This document shows positions 28,692-38,380 of a stretch of 64,000 bases of DNA, in pieces. A program made the translations under genes and the position numbers. Source of the stretch: an uncultured Pelagibacteraceae bacterium. Lineage in GTDB: Bacteria > Pseudomonadota > Alphaproteobacteria > Pelagibacterales > Pelagibacteraceae. The number at the start of each line of letters is the position of its first letter. Position 1 is the first letter of the stretch. A model generated the notes under the pieces. That model was not told where the DNA came from, ran no database searches, and saw only the letters and a program-made list of their open reading frames with translations. The stretch spans positions 1-64,000 of the forward strand of contig CACNVG010000004.1 in the NCBI GenBank assembly GCA_902623785.1, written 5' to 3'.

Positions 28692-29754
28692 GCTCTATTT
28701 AAATTTAGCTTTGAATTTAGCAAAAAATATGGAGGGTTTAACAGGGACAAATCCTTCTGTTGGAAGTGTTCTTGTTAAAAATGATGAGGTTATTTCGTTA
28801 GCTTCCACAGGTTATAATGGAACACCTCATTCTGAGTTTAGTTTATTAAATAAAATTGACAAAAAAATAACCAAGGGCTCATCTCTTTATGTAACTTTAG
28901 AACCTTGTAGTCATTATGGAAAAACACCGCCTTGCACTAACATTATAATAGATAAAAAGATTTCCAGGCTTGTTTTTGGTGTTCATGACATTGATGAAAG
29001 ATCTTCAAAAAGAGCCAAACAAATTTTGAAATTGAAAAAAATTAAAGTTAAAAATATTAATGTACCTAAGATAAATGAATTTTATAAACCTTATATTTTT
29101 CAAAGAAAATATAAACAACCTTATGTAGTGGGAAAAATAGCATGCTCAAAAGATTTTTTTATTAAAAGTTCTAAATCAAAATATATTTCTAATACCTATA
29201 CTCAATCTTTTTCTCATCATCTCAGATATAAAAATCAAGCTATATTAGTTACTTATAAGACGATTAACGAAGACAATCCATTTTTGGATTGTAGATTATC
29301 TGGTTTAAATGACTATTCACCAATAAAAGTTATTATAGACAAAAATTTAAAAGTAAAAAAAAATGCAAATATTTTCAAATCAAAGAATAATAAAATAATT
29401 ATTTTATATAATTCAGGTGATAAAAAAAAGATAAAGTTTTTTAAGAGTAAAAAAGCAAAACTAATCAATATTAAACTTCAAAAAAATGGTGAATTTGACT
29501 TAAAAAAAGTTATGTTGATTTTATACCAAAACAATATTCGTTTTTTATTAGTTGAGGGCGGAAATCAGTTTACAAACAGAATGCTGGATAAAAATTTATT
29601 TAATGAATTTTATTTAATAAAAACAGATAATAAATTGAGACAATCTGGTAAATTAAACATTAAAAAAATTGTTTATAAATTATCAAAAAAATTTAAAATT
29701 AAGAGTAATATCAATCAGTATTTTGATAAAAATAGAATTACAAGATTTATTTAA
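28672..29754 (+). CDS. ribD: Bifunctional riboflavin biosynthesis deaminase/reductase
   Basis: Performs the second and third riboflavin steps: deamination of the pyrimidine and reduction of the ribose. The N-terminal cytidine deaminase-like domain has [11 protein letters not shown], the zinc ligands in PHSEFSLL (Ser in place of the common Ala of HAE) and [15 protein letters not shown]. The C-terminal RibD reductase domain (about 145-360) has a [11 protein letters not shown] start and [14 protein letters not shown]. The 360 aa are normal. It is first of ribD-ribE-ribBX-ribH. Confidence 0.95.
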   Translation: MSSKKDKLYLNLALNLAKNMEGLTGTNPSVGSVLVKNDEVISLASTGYNGTPHSEFSLLNKIDKKITKGSSLYVTLEPCSHYGKTPPCTNIIIDKKISRLVFGVHDIDERSSKRAKQILKLKKIKVKNINVPKINEFYKPYIFQRKYKQPYVVGKIACSKDFFIKSSKSKYISNTYTQSFSHHLRYKNQAILVTYKTINEDNPFLDCRLSGLNDYSPIKVIIDKNLKVKKNANIFKSKNNKIIILYNSGDKKKIKFFKSKKAKLINIKLQKNGEFDLKKVMLILYQNNIRFLLVEGGNQFTNRMLDKNLFNEFYLIKTDNKLRQSGKLNIKKIVYKLSKKFKIKSNINQYFDKNRITRFI

Positions 29755-29757
29755 AAA

Positions 29758-30354
29758 ATGTTTAACGGAATTATATATCAACAGGGAACTGTATCGAAAT
29801 TTTCGAAATTAAATGCAGGGACAAAAATATTTATAAAGAGCAAGCTTAAATTAGACCAAAAAAATATTGGTTCATCCATTGCATGTGATGGTGTTTGCCT
29901 TACATTGGTTTCCAAAAGAAAAGACTTATTAGAATTTTATCTATCCAAAGAAAGTATTAACAAATCAAAGTTTAAGTATCTCAAAATTGGTCAAAAGATA
30001 AATCTTGAACTGCCTTTAAAATATGGTCAAGATATTTCAGGTCATATATGCCAAGGCCATGTTGATTGTACTTCTCTATTAAAAAAAAGTAAAAAAGTGG
30101 GTAAATCAATTGTACTAGAATTTAAAATTGAAAATAAATTTTCAAAATATTTAATACCTAAAGCTTCAATACTTATAAATGGTGTATCGCTTACAATATC
30201 AAAAATAAAAGGTAATAACTTTCAAATTTGGTGCATTCCGCATACCTTAAAACTTACTAATTTATCAAGTTTAAAGGTTAATGATATTGTTAATATTGAA
30301 ATAGATATTCTTTCAAAATATGTAAAAAAATTTTATGAAAACAAAAAAGTTTAG
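29758..30354 (+). CDS. ribE: Riboflavin synthase alpha chain
   Basis: Dismutates two 6,7-dimethyl-8-ribityllumazines to riboflavin. The 198-aa protein is a tandem lumazine-binding repeat: MFNGIIYQQGTV and SIACDGVCLTLV in the first half, HICQGHVDCTS and ILINGVSLTISK in the second. Length and motif order fit the family. It starts three bases after ribD, and its end overlaps the ribBX start by 20 bp. Confidence 0.95.
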   Translation: MFNGIIYQQGTVSKFSKLNAGTKIFIKSKLKLDQKNIGSSIACDGVCLTLVSKRKDLLEFYLSKESINKSKFKYLKIGQKINLELPLKYGQDISGHICQGHVDCTSLLKKSKKVGKSIVLEFKIENKFSKYLIPKASILINGVSLTISKIKGNNFQIWCIPHTLKLTNLSSLKVNDIVNIEIDILSKYVKKFYENKKV

Positions 30355-31438
30355 CTCTGTAGAAAACATTATTCGTAAAGCCAAAAAAGGTGAAATGTAT
30401 ATCCTTGTAGATGATGAAAATAGAGAAAATGAAGGAGATTTAGTGATACCAGCTTCAAATGTTTCTCCAAAAAAAATTAATTTTATGGCTAAATATGGAA
30501 GAGGATTAATTTGTTTAGCGTTAACGAACAAGCAAGCTAAAAAATTAAATCTTTCTCTCATGTCTCCAATTAATAAATCAAGAAACCAAACAGCTTTTAC
30601 AATTTCAATAGAAGCCAAAAGAGGTGTCACGACTGGTATTTCTGCTAAAGATAGGTCTTTAACAATTAGAACAGCAATAAAAACAAATGTTAAAAAAAAG
30701 GATATAGTTTCGCCAGGACATATATTTCCAATCATCTCAAAAGATGGTGGAGTTTTAGTAAGAGCAGGCCACACAGAAGCATCAGTTGATATTTCAAAAC
30801 TAGCCAAAAAAAATCCTTCGGCTGTTATATGTGAAATAATGAACGATAAAGGGGTAATGACAAAAGGCAAAGAGCTTTTTGATTTCGCAAATAAACATAA
30901 ATTGGCGATAGCAAAAATAGAAGATTTAATTTCTTATAGATTAAAGAATGAAAAACTAGTTAAACTTAAGAAGACAGATAAGATTATTATTAAGAATAAA
31001 AAATATCAGATTAAAATTTTTGAAAATCAGTTAGATGGTTCTGAACATTTTGCATTAATAAAAGGTAAAATTAGTCCGAGTAAAAATACTCGAGTTAGAG
31101 TTATATCTTCTAATTTGGTTGAAAGTTATTTGCTAGGAAAAAGATTGCCTAATTCATTTAATAATACATTGGATTATTTTAAAGATTACAATAATTGTAT
31201 ATTAGTTTTTATAAGAGACTCTAATTTAAAATCTGTATCTTCTACTTTAAGAGACTTTAAATCTGATAAAAAAAATAAAATAGGCACCGATAAACTAATT
31301 AGAAACTACGGTATTGGGGCCCAAATAATAAAAGCCTTAAGAGTTAAAAATATGATATTAGTTACTAGATCGCCAAAAAAAGTTATTGGTTTAGAAGGTT
31401 TTGGAATTAAAATTACTAAACAAGAAATTTTAAAATGA
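30335..31438 (+). CDS. ribB: 3,4-dihydroxy-2-butanone-4-phosphate synthase with degenerate GTP cyclohydrolase II-like domain (RibBX type)
   Basis: The first ~200 residues are an intact RibB: VDDENRENEGDLVIPA (acidic metal site), RGLICLALT, KRGVTTGISAKDR, SPGHIFPI and RAGHTEASVDI. The remaining ~160 residues follow the RibA fold (IGTDKLIRNYGIGAQIIKAL) but lack the GTP cyclohydrolase II zinc motif; where RVHSEC and a CDC pattern should be, it reads RVRVISSN and contains no cysteines. The C-terminal domain is therefore probably inactive, as in described RibBX proteins, and another enzyme must open GTP. It overlaps ribH by 4 bp. Confidence 0.92.
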   Translation: MKTKKFSSVENIIRKAKKGEMYILVDDENRENEGDLVIPASNVSPKKINFMAKYGRGLICLALTNKQAKKLNLSLMSPINKSRNQTAFTISIEAKRGVTTGISAKDRSLTIRTAIKTNVKKKDIVSPGHIFPIISKDGGVLVRAGHTEASVDISKLAKKNPSAVICEIMNDKGVMTKGKELFDFANKHKLAIAKIEDLISYRLKNEKLVKLKKTDKIIIKNKKYQIKIFENQLDGSEHFALIKGKISPSKNTRVRVISSNLVESYLLGKRLPNSFNNTLDYFKDYNNCILVFIRDSNLKSVSSTLRDFKSDKKNKIGTDKLIRNYGIGAQIIKALRVKNMILVTRSPKKVIGLEGFGIKITKQEILK

Positions 31439-31848
31439 AAAAAATTTGTATAGTAGCATCGAAATATTACGAAGACATTATAAATATGTTAATTGATGGA
31501 GCAAATGAAGCTATTAATAATCATAAAAAAAAAATTAAAACAAATATTATTTATGTGCCAGGTGTTTTTGAAATACCTCATGTGATATCAAAAAATGTGA
31601 AAAAATTTGATGCTTTTATAGCGCTAGGATGCGTTATCAAAGGAGAGACACCTCATTTTGATTTTATTAGTAAATCTTCAATAGACGCTATAATGAAATT
31701 ATCAGTTGAAAGTAAAAAACCAATAGGAAACGGAATTTTAACTTGCTTAAATAAAGTCCAGGCAGTTGAACGAGCAGATAAATCAAATAAAAATAAAGGT
31801 AAAGAAGCTGCAGATGCAGCAATTGAACTTTTGATTGGCGATAATTAA
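31435..31848 (+). CDS. ribH: 6,7-dimethyl-8-ribityllumazine synthase
   Basis: Penultimate riboflavin enzyme, 137 aa. It has the family sequence order VPGVFEIPHVISK, IALGCVIKGETPHFDFIS with the catalytic His, and PIGNGILTCLNKVQAVERA, ending KGKEAADAAIEL. The start overlaps ribBX by 4 bp and nusB follows after 4 bp, the widespread ribH-nusB pairing. Confidence 0.96.
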   Translation: MKKICIVASKYYEDIINMLIDGANEAINNHKKKIKTNIIYVPGVFEIPHVISKNVKKFDAFIALGCVIKGETPHFDFISKSSIDAIMKLSVESKKPIGNGILTCLNKVQAVERADKSNKNKGKEAADAAIELLIGDN

Positions 31849-31852
31849 AAAA

Positions 31853-32248
31853 ATGCAGCCTCAATATAGTCCAAAAAACAATCCTAGAGTAATTATAATT
31901 CAAAAATTATATGGAAAATTCTTTAACAAAGAAGAGGAATTAACGTTTCCTAAACACAGATTTAAAAAATTTATAAAAGATGTTGTAAAGGGCACAATTG
32001 AGCGAGACGAAGTCATCGATAATGAAATTCAAATTCATTTAGAAAATGATATTAAACTTAAAAAACTTGATAAGATTTTCATAATAATAATTAAAAGTGC
32101 TATTTTCGAATTTTTATATAAACCTAATGTTTCATCAAAAATAATCATCAAAGAGTATCTAAATGCATCTAATTATTTTATAGATTTATCACAAACCAAG
32201 TATCTTAATGCATTACTAGACAAAATATCAAATAAGATAAGAGCTTAA
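31853..32248 (+). CDS. nusB: Transcription antitermination factor NusB
   Basis: RNA-binding factor for rRNA antitermination. I use ATG at 31853 (131 aa), four bases past the ribH stop; an upstream in-frame TTG at 31835 lies inside ribH. The family pattern is divergent but recognisable: NNPRVIIIQKLYGKFF at the N-terminus, the central IERDEVID, and ILKSAIFEFLY-type helix IIIKSAIFEFLYKPNVSSKIIIKEY. Position between ribH and thiL supports it. Confidence 0.88.
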   Translation: MQPQYSPKNNPRVIIIQKLYGKFFNKEEELTFPKHRFKKFIKDVVKGTIERDEVIDNEIQIHLENDIKLKKLDKIFIIIIKSAIFEFLYKPNVSSKIIIKEYLNASNYFIDLSQTKYLNALLDKISNKIRA

Positions 32249-33211
32249 ATGAATGAAGTTCAATTAATTGACAAGTATCTTAAAAGATTAACAAAAAAAA
32301 ATAGCTCATCTCAAGGTTTAAATGATGATATTTTTTTTGATAAGTCTAAAAAACTAGCAATATCAATTGATACTTATGTTGAAAAAGTACATTTTCCAAA
32401 TTTTAAATCTCCAGATCTTGTAATCAAGAAAGTTTTAAGATCATCACTATCAGATTTAATTTGCAAGGGTGTTAAACCTAAATATTATTTTCTTTCTGCA
32501 AGTGGTAATTCAAAATCTTTTTCCAAAAAAAATTTAAAGAAAATTTCAAATTCTTTATCCTCAGAACAGAAAAGATTTAATATTGAATTATCTGGTGGTG
32601 ATACTGTTAATTCTAGTATTAACTCTTTTACTTGCTGTGTTGTGGGATTTTCGAAAAATATAGTTAAAAGACATAACTCTAAGATCGGAGACGACATTTA
32701 TATTACTGGATATCTAGGTGATAGCTATTTAGGTCTTCAAATTTTGAAGAAAAAGATTTCATTATCAAGCAATTTAAGAAAATATTTCATTTCAAAATAC
32801 TATATGCCATCAATTAATCTAAAGATGATAGATTTTTTACATAAATTTGCAAGTACTACCATTGATATATCTGATGGACTTTTAATTGACCTGGATAAAA
32901 TGATAAAACAACAAAAATATGGTTTTGAAATTAGATTAGACGACATTAATATATCAAACCAACTGAAAAATTTTTTAAGCAAAAATAAGAGATTTAAAAT
33001 TGAAAATACAATTTTTAATGGTGACGATTATGAAATTATTTTTACCTCTCATAAAAAAAACCGATCTTTAATTAATAAGTATGCTAAAAACGAAAATTTA
33101 AAAATTCAAAGAATCGGCGAAATTTTAAAAAAACATCAAGATTCCTGTATTTTGAAAGGTAATCAGAAGTTTAAAATAAACAAAAACCTTGGTTATACTC
33201 ATCGATTTTAA
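32249..33211 (+). CDS. thiL: Thiamine-monophosphate kinase
   Basis: Phosphorylates thiamine monophosphate to the active diphosphate. The 320-aa protein has the PurM/ThiL fold: GLNDDIFF metal site, ISIDTYVEKVHFPN, RSSLSDLICKGVKP, ELSGGDTVNS, DISDGLLIDLDKM and NGDDYEIIFTS. Basic residues are enriched as in the rest of the window. The start is the base after the nusB stop; nusB-thiL is a conserved pair. An 80-bp gap follows before hppA. Confidence 0.93.
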   Translation: MNEVQLIDKYLKRLTKKNSSSQGLNDDIFFDKSKKLAISIDTYVEKVHFPNFKSPDLVIKKVLRSSLSDLICKGVKPKYYFLSASGNSKSFSKKNLKKISNSLSSEQKRFNIELSGGDTVNSSINSFTCCVVGFSKNIVKRHNSKIGDDIYITGYLGDSYLGLQILKKKISLSSNLRKYFISKYYMPSINLKMIDFLHKFASTTIDISDGLLIDLDKMIKQQKYGFEIRLDDINISNQLKNFLSKNKRFKIENTIFNGDDYEIIFTSHKKNRSLINKYAKNENLKIQRIGEILKKHQDSCILKGNQKFKINKNLGYTHRF

Positions 33212-33291
33212 CTAATATTATATTGCCTTTTACACTTATTTTTGTAATGTCCATTTTTTTAAAATAGAAACTTTTATTACATAAGGAAATT

Positions 33292-35397
33292 ATGAACTAC
33301 GATGTTGAAACAATTTTAATCTACACAATTTTAGCTGGTATATTATCTATAGTTTACGGATATTTTACAGGAAAAAATATTCTATCTGAAAGTACGGGAA
33401 ATTCTAAGATGCAAGAAATTGCATCTGCAATTCAAATTGGTGCAAAAGCATATCTAAACAGACAGTACAAGACTATAGCAATAGTTGGTTTAGTAGTTCT
33501 TGTTATTATAAGTTTCTCATTTAGTTTTTTAGTGGGTTTAGGTTATTTAATTGGTGCTGCGTTATCTGGAATTGCTGGTTATGTTGGTATGTTAGTTTCA
33601 GTTCAGGCTAACGTTAGAACTGCTGAAGCATCTAGAAAAGGTTTATCAAAAGGTTTATCGATTGCATTCCAATCTGGAGCAGTTACTGGAATGTTAGTAG
33701 CTGGATTAGCTTTATTATCTATAGCAGTTTACTATTATTTACTTTTAAAATTTAATGTTGATAAAAGAGAATTAATCAATGCTCTTATTGCATTAGGATT
33801 TGGTGCTTCACTTATATCAATATTTGCAAGATTAGGTGGAGGAATCTTTACAAAAGGAGCCGATGTTGGTGCAGATTTAGTTGGAAAAGTAGAAGCAGGA
33901 ATTCCGGAAGATGATCCAAGAAACCCAGCTGTAATAGCAGACAACGTTGGTGATAATGTTGGTGATTGTGCTGGAATGGCTGCTGATTTATTTGAAACTT
34001 ACGCAGTAACCATTGTTGCTACCATGGTTTTATCTTCAATTTTTTTTCAAAATGATTTAATGATGATGGTTTACCCTCTTACTATAGGAGGCGCTTGTAT
34101 AATTACTTCAATTCTTGGTACTTTTTTCGTAAGATTAGGCTCATCAAAAAATATAATGCTTGCCCTTTATAAAGGGTTTTTTGTTACTGCAGTTACATCT
34201 TTACTAGTTTTATATCCACTTACTGATTATGTTTTAGGTTTAGAAAAGATATATTCAGTAGGCAACAAACAATTTTCTGGTTTAAGTCTTTATTATTGCA
34301 GTGTAATTGGATTAGTGATTACAGGTCTACTTATATGGGTTACGGAATATTATACCGGTACAAATTATAGGCCAGTAAAAAGTGTGGCATCTTCATCTAC
34401 TACTGGACATGGTACAAACGTAATTCAAGGATTGGCTGTTTCAATGGAAGCGACAGCAATACCAGCACTAATTATTGTTGGTGGAATTTTATTAACGAAT
34501 TATATAGCTGGGTTATATGGTATAGCTATTGCCGTAACTGCAATGTTAGCTCTTGCAGGAATGGTGGTAGCATTAGATGCATATGGACCGGTAACAGATA
34601 ATGCTGGTGGAATAGCTGAGATGTCTAATTTGCCAAAAAATGTTAGAAAAACTACTGATGCATTAGATGCGGTTGGTAATACCACAAAGGCTGTAACTAA
34701 AGGCTATGCAATTGGTTCAGCAGGATTAGGTGCATTAGTTTTATTTGCTGCTTATACAGAAGATATTAAATTTTTTTCAAATTTGCCTGGCTCAAAACTA
34801 GAAAATGTAGTTGTAAGTTTTGATCTTTCCAATCCTTTTGTGGTAGTAGGTTTATTAGTTGGCGGTATGTTGCCATATCTCTTTGGATCTATGGGTATGC
34901 AAGCTGTAGGAAGAGCAGGTGGTGCTGTTGTGATAGAAGTCAGAAGGCAGTTCAAGAAAATCCCTGGTATAATGAAAAGAAAATCTAAACCAGATTATGG
35001 AAAGTTAGTTGATTTATTAACAAAAGCTGCAATTAAAGAAATGATTATACCTTCTCTATTACCTGTTTTATCTCCTATAGTTTTATATTTAATAATTTAT
35101 CAAATTGGTGGTCAGGTTGCTGCATTATCATCAGTTGGCGCAATGTTACTTGGGGTTATAATTACAGGTCTATTTGTTGCAATTTCTATGACAGCAGGCG
35201 GTGGTGCATGGGATAATGCAAAAAAATATATTGAAGATGGTAATCACGGTGGAAAAGGATCTGAAGCTCATAAAGCTGCAGTTACTGGTGATACAGTAGG
35301 CGATCCTTATAAAGACACAGCAGGTCCGGCAGTTAATCCAATGATAAAAATTACGAATATAGTTGCTTTATTACTTTTAGCGGTAATCGCAGGTTAG
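33292..35397 (+). CDS. hppA: Membrane-bound proton-translocating pyrophosphatase, K+-independent type
   Basis: Couples pyrophosphate hydrolysis to proton export across the inner membrane. The 701-aa protein has about 16 membrane spans. The hydrolytic centre is [18 protein letters not shown] with [19 protein letters not shown], and late loops have [13 protein letters not shown]-like [17 protein letters not shown] and [15 protein letters not shown]. The ion-type determinant reads GNTTKA near residue 465, with Lys rather than Ala, which marks the K+-insensitive class. AAGGA four bases before the ATG is a good ribosome binding site. It is convergent with bamE (4-bp overlap). Confidence 0.97.
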   Translation: MNYDVETILIYTILAGILSIVYGYFTGKNILSESTGNSKMQEIASAIQIGAKAYLNRQYKTIAIVGLVVLVIISFSFSFLVGLGYLIGAALSGIAGYVGMLVSVQANVRTAEASRKGLSKGLSIAFQSGAVTGMLVAGLALLSIAVYYYLLLKFNVDKRELINALIALGFGASLISIFARLGGGIFTKGADVGADLVGKVEAGIPEDDPRNPAVIADNVGDNVGDCAGMAADLFETYAVTIVATMVLSSIFFQNDLMMMVYPLTIGGACIITSILGTFFVRLGSSKNIMLALYKGFFVTAVTSLLVLYPLTDYVLGLEKIYSVGNKQFSGLSLYYCSVIGLVITGLLIWVTEYYTGTNYRPVKSVASSSTTGHGTNVIQGLAVSMEATAIPALIIVGGILLTNYIAGLYGIAIAVTAMLALAGMVVALDAYGPVTDNAGGIAEMSNLPKNVRKTTDALDAVGNTTKAVTKGYAIGSAGLGALVLFAAYTEDIKFFSNLPGSKLENVVVSFDLSNPFVVVGLLVGGMLPYLFGSMGMQAVGRAGGAVVIEVRRQFKKIPGIMKRKSKPDYGKLVDLLTKAAIKEMIIPSLLPVLSPIVLYLIIYQIGGQVAALSSVGAMLLGVIITGLFVAISMTAGGGAWDNAKKYIEDGNHGGKGSEAHKAAVTGDTVGDPYKDTAGPAVNPMIKITNIVALLLLAVIAG

Positions 35398-35864
35398 TTA
35401 CCTTCTTCTCGTCTTTTTTTTCTAACACCTAACGGGTCGTTAATTTTTTGTCTCATACTAGATAAAAAACTGTATACAAAATTTCTTTTACTATAATTTG
35501 CTTCAGTATTTTTTTTGTCAAATCTTATTTCTTTCATATCATTTAGATTGTAAAAATCCATTTTTGAAAGTAAACCCCGATTATCAATTTCAACAACTAA
35601 AACATTATTAACTATCAACTCCTTTTTTCCAAAAAAATGTGTATTTGTAATTTTTCTCTCTATATAAATCCAAACATCGTTATCAAATGAACTTTTTGTA
35701 GATGGTTCACCTAAAATACTTAATAAATCGTTTCTATTGGTTGAATTTAATTGAATTTTTTCTTTCTTCTTCTCTAAAAAGTAAACACCATGATGATCAT
35801 CAACCAATTTAAATGAACAGTTTGAAAAAAAGAAAAATATAGATATAAGCAATAATAATTTCAT
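35394..35864 (-). CDS. bamE: Outer-membrane assembly lipoprotein BamE (SmpA/OmlA family)
   Basis: The 156-aa lipoprotein from ATG at 35864 has signal [16 protein letters not shown] with a lipobox Cys, then the BamE core [24 protein letters not shown] and [12 protein letters not shown]. It belongs to the Bam complex that folds outer-membrane barrels. A longer frame reaches 35978, but the lipobox fixes this start. The ATG shares two bases with the ATG of the divergent chaperone gene (CATG), leaving no 5' non-coding sequence. The tail is basic ([13 protein letters not shown]). Confidence 0.9.
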   Translation of the reverse strand: MKLLLLISIFFFFSNCSFKLVDDHHGVYFLEKKKEKIQLNSTNRNDLLSILGEPSTKSSFDNDVWIYIERKITNTHFFGKKELIVNNVLVVEIDNRGLLSKMDFYNLNDMKEIRFDKKNTEANYSKRNFVYSFLSSMRQKINDPLGVRKKRREEGN

Positions 35865-36336
35865 GATTATAGAATTTGTAAATGTATATAATAATTTGAT
35901 AAATCTCTCTAGAAATAAAAAAATTTTTGTAATTTTTACTGCAAAAGATACTTTTTCTGATAGGCTTATCATTTTCATGTTTCATTTTGCTCTACTTTTA
36001 AGAGAATATAAAGAGAAAAATAATAAAAAATATTTACAAGATTTATTTGATTATATTTTTCGTCAAATAGAACTTAGTTTAAGAGAAATTGGTTATGGAG
36101 ATGTTTCTATTAATAAAAAAATGAAAAATTATATCAATATTTTCTACTCTATTATTGATAAGTTTAATAACTGGAATTCATTAAACAATAAAGAAAAATC
36201 CAATATACTAGGTTTTTTTATAAAACTAGATGATAAAGGAGATAAATTGGTTGATTATTTCAACAACTTTCAGGAATATCTATCAAAAAATTCTTTAAAT
36301 TCATTTACAAAAAGTGTAATAAATCATAAATTCTAA
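35863..36336 (+). CDS. Ubiquinol-cytochrome c chaperone family protein (CBP3-like)
   Basis: The 157-aa protein has the family core: [19 protein letters not shown], a [23 protein letters not shown] stretch and [17 protein letters not shown]. Mitochondrial homologues assist cytochrome bc1 assembly. The first usable start is the ATG at 35863, and the family alignment begins near it, so the overlap with the bamE start codon is likely real. Its place between bamE and rpmF-plsX is conserved in alphaproteobacteria, although the DUF177/YceD gene usual before rpmF is missing here. Confidence 0.85.
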   Translation: MIIEFVNVYNNLINLSRNKKIFVIFTAKDTFSDRLIIFMFHFALLLREYKEKNNKKYLQDLFDYIFRQIELSLREIGYGDVSINKKMKNYINIFYSIIDKFNNWNSLNNKEKSNILGFFIKLDDKGDKLVDYFNNFQEYLSKNSLNSFTKSVINHKF

Positions 36337-36338
36337 AT

Positions 36339-36518
36339 ATGGCTGTACCAAAACGTAAAACAACAAAATCGAGAGCTGGCAAAAGAAGATCTCATCATCA
36401 TTTTGTTACAAAAAATGTAGTTGAAGATAAAAAATCTGGTGAATATAGATTGTCACATCACTTAGATCTTAAAACAGGTACCTATAAAGGTAGACAAGTT
36501 TTAGACCCAAAGGATTAA
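36339..36518 (+). CDS. rpmF: 50S ribosomal protein L32
   Basis: A 59-aa protein beginning [20 protein letters not shown] and continuing with [17 protein letters not shown], the proteobacterial L32 form without the zinc-binding Cys pairs. It starts two bases after the chaperone stop, and plsX begins 8 bp after its stop; rpmF-plsX is a near-universal pair. Confidence 0.96.
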   Translation: MAVPKRKTTKSRAGKRRSHHHFVTKNVVEDKKSGEYRLSHHLDLKTGTYKGRQVLDPKD

Positions 36519-36526
36519 TTTTCCTG

Positions 36527-37537
36527 ATGAATAAAATATTAAATATTGCAGTTGATGCAATGGGTGGGGAGGGTTCGCCAAAAAAAGCATTAGATGGTAT
36601 CTTACACCACACAAATACAACAAAAAATATTAATTACAATATATTTGGTGACCAAGGACAGATCGAAAAAATTCTTCCTAAAAAATTGGATAATAATTCT
36701 TATAATTTAATACATACAAATGACCAAATACTAGATACTGACTCACCACTTTCGGCTGCCAAAAAAGGTAAAGATACAAGCATGTGGAAGGCAATAGAAA
36801 GTGTAAAAGAAAAGAAATCAGATATTGTAATATCTGCAGGAAATACAGGTGCTTTATTTGTTTTGGCAAAATTAAACTTAAAAATGATTGAAAATATAGA
36901 TAAGCCAGCTTTATCAGCTTTATGGCCAAATAAAAATGGAATGAATGTTGTTTTAGATCTTGGTGCAAATATAGAATGTAATGAAAAAAATTTATTAGAT
37001 TTTTCAATTATGGGATCTTCTCTTTTCAAAGCGCTATTTCCTGATGAAGTTGCTAAGGTTGCTTTATTAAATATTGGCTCAGAAGAGTTAAAGGGTAATG
37101 AAGTTATTAAAAATGCATTTAAACTTTTAAAAGATAGAAAGAATTCTGATTTTTTATTTAAGGGATACGTTGAGGGTAACCATATTATGAGTGGAGATGT
37201 AAATGTAATTATCACAGATGGCTTTACAGGAAATATTGCACTAAAAACTGCTGAAGGAACTGCCAATTTTATTATGAAAGAAGTAAAAGATTCAATGACA
37301 TCAAATTTATTTGGAAAAATTTTAACATTTTTAAACATAAAAAATTTAAAAAAGGTAAAAGAGAAACTTGACCCAAGGCTCTATAATGGAGCAATTCTTA
37401 TTGGCTTAGATTCACCTGTAGTAAAAAGTCATGGCTCAACTGACTCTTTGGGTTTTTCTTATTCTTTAAAGGTATGTGAAAGAATAATAAATGGTAACCT
37501 TATTGATAAAATCAAAAAAAATCTGATTTTATCATGA
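36527..37537 (+). CDS. plsX: Phosphate acyltransferase PlsX
   Basis: Makes acyl-phosphate from acyl-ACP for phospholipid synthesis. The 336-aa protein begins NIAVDAMGGEGSPK, and has SAGNTGALFVLAK, DLGANIECN, LNIGSEELKGNE, VITDGFTGNIALKTAEG and GLDSPVVKSHGS, all in family order. The stop overlaps the ihfA start by 4 bp; the fabH gene that usually separates them is absent. Confidence 0.97.
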   Translation: MNKILNIAVDAMGGEGSPKKALDGILHHTNTTKNINYNIFGDQGQIEKILPKKLDNNSYNLIHTNDQILDTDSPLSAAKKGKDTSMWKAIESVKEKKSDIVISAGNTGALFVLAKLNLKMIENIDKPALSALWPNKNGMNVVLDLGANIECNEKNLLDFSIMGSSLFKALFPDEVAKVALLNIGSEELKGNEVIKNAFKLLKDRKNSDFLFKGYVEGNHIMSGDVNVIITDGFTGNIALKTAEGTANFIMKEVKDSMTSNLFGKILTFLNIKNLKKVKEKLDPRLYNGAILIGLDSPVVKSHGSTDSLGFSYSLKVCERIINGNLIDKIKKNLILS

Positions 37538-37836
37538 GGATAAATTTAACAAAAAAAGAAATCGTAAACGCCATATATATGCAACTTGGGTTTTCAAAAA
37601 AAATATCTACCAACATTCTTGATGATATTTTAGCTCTAATTGTTAATAAATTAAAAAATACAAAAAAAGTAAAAATATCTAATTTTGGTACTTTTCATGT
37701 TCGTTTCAAAAAATCCAGGATAGGCAGAAACCCGAAAACAAAAGAAAAAAAAACAATAAAAGAGAGAAATGTTGTATTATTCAAACCATCAAAAGAACTT
37801 AAAAATTTTATAAATTATAAAAATGAAAAAAACTGA
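37534..37836 (+). CDS. ihfA: Integration host factor alpha-type DNA-binding protein
   Basis: HU/IHF-family protein of 100 aa. The N-terminal helices LTKKEIVNAIYMQLGFSKK are followed by KISNFGTFHVRFKKSRIGRNPKTKE, the flexible arm with the conserved GRNP that intercalates and bends DNA. Position after plsX and before a MerR regulator is the alphaproteobacterial ihfA context, which supports alpha over HU. It overlaps merR by 14 bp. Confidence 0.92.
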   Translation: MRINLTKKEIVNAIYMQLGFSKKISTNILDDILALIVNKLKNTKKVKISNFGTFHVRFKKSRIGRNPKTKEKKTIKERNVVLFKPSKELKNFINYKNEKN

Positions 37837-38185
37837 TAATTCATATAAAACAATTGGTGAAGTTGCTGAAATTTTAAATTTATCTAAAAGTCGAAACTCA
37901 AAAAATAGTACCCATACAATAAGATTTTGGGAAAAAGAATTTAAACAAATTAAACCAAAAATTATTAATAAAAGAAGATATTATGATAAAAAAAATCTAA
38001 ACATTTTAAAAAAAATTCATTTTTTATTAAAGAATCAGGGCATGACAGTCAGCGGAGTGAAAAAATATCTAAATAATGAAAACTTTGATATTGACGGCAA
38101 GGAAAATAGAATTATAAATCACACTAATTTGAAATTTAGACTTAACAAAATAAACAATTTAATTAAGGAGATCAAAGAAAACTAA
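37823..38185 (+). CDS. MerR family transcriptional regulator
   Basis: The 120-aa protein has a winged helix of MerR type: YKTIGEVAEILNLS, THTIRFWEKEFKQIKP, NKRRYYDKKNLNILKKIHFLL and GMTVSGVKKYL. A short helical tail replaces an effector domain, and no metal-binding Cys is present. It is the regulator regularly found downstream of ihfA in alphaproteobacteria; its regulon is unknown. It shares one base with the rpmG start. Confidence 0.88.
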   Translation: MKKTDNSYKTIGEVAEILNLSKSRNSKNSTHTIRFWEKEFKQIKPKIINKRRYYDKKNLNILKKIHFLLKNQGMTVSGVKKYLNNENFDIDGKENRIINHTNLKFRLNKINNLIKEIKEN

Positions 38186-38376
38186 TGGCAAAAAAAACTC
38201 ATGTTAAAGTTAGATTAGTTCCAGAAGCAAAACCTGATAGTCCTTTTTTTTATTATGTAAAAAAACCTTCTGGTGGTGAAAAAGCTAAGATCAAGTTAAA
38301 GGCAAAAAAATATAATCCTTCAACAAGAAAACATGAAGTTTTTGTTGAAAAAAAACTTCCACCTCATAGCAAATAA
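38185..38376 (+). CDS. rpmG: 50S ribosomal protein L33
   Basis: A 63-aa basic protein starting MAKKTHVKVRLVPEAKPDS, with FFYYVKKPSGGEKAKIKLK and KYNPSTRKHEVFVEKKL, the last being the diagnostic L33 segment (K-Y-x-P-x-x-R-K-H). It is the form without zinc-binding cysteines. The gene shares one base with the merR stop and converges with aroQ, with 4 bp between the stops. Confidence 0.93.
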   Translation: MAKKTHVKVRLVPEAKPDSPFFYYVKKPSGGEKAKIKLKAKKYNPSTRKHEVFVEKKLPPHSK

Positions 38377-38380
38377 TAAT

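Noticed and set aside
30313-30870. A 185-codon minus-strand frame opposite the RibB domain.
   Set aside because: It mirrors a strongly conserved enzyme and has no signal of selection of its own.
36700-37338. A 212-codon minus-strand frame opposite plsX.
   Set aside because: plsX has full family motifs on the plus strand. The antisense frame is low-complexity and unrecognisable.
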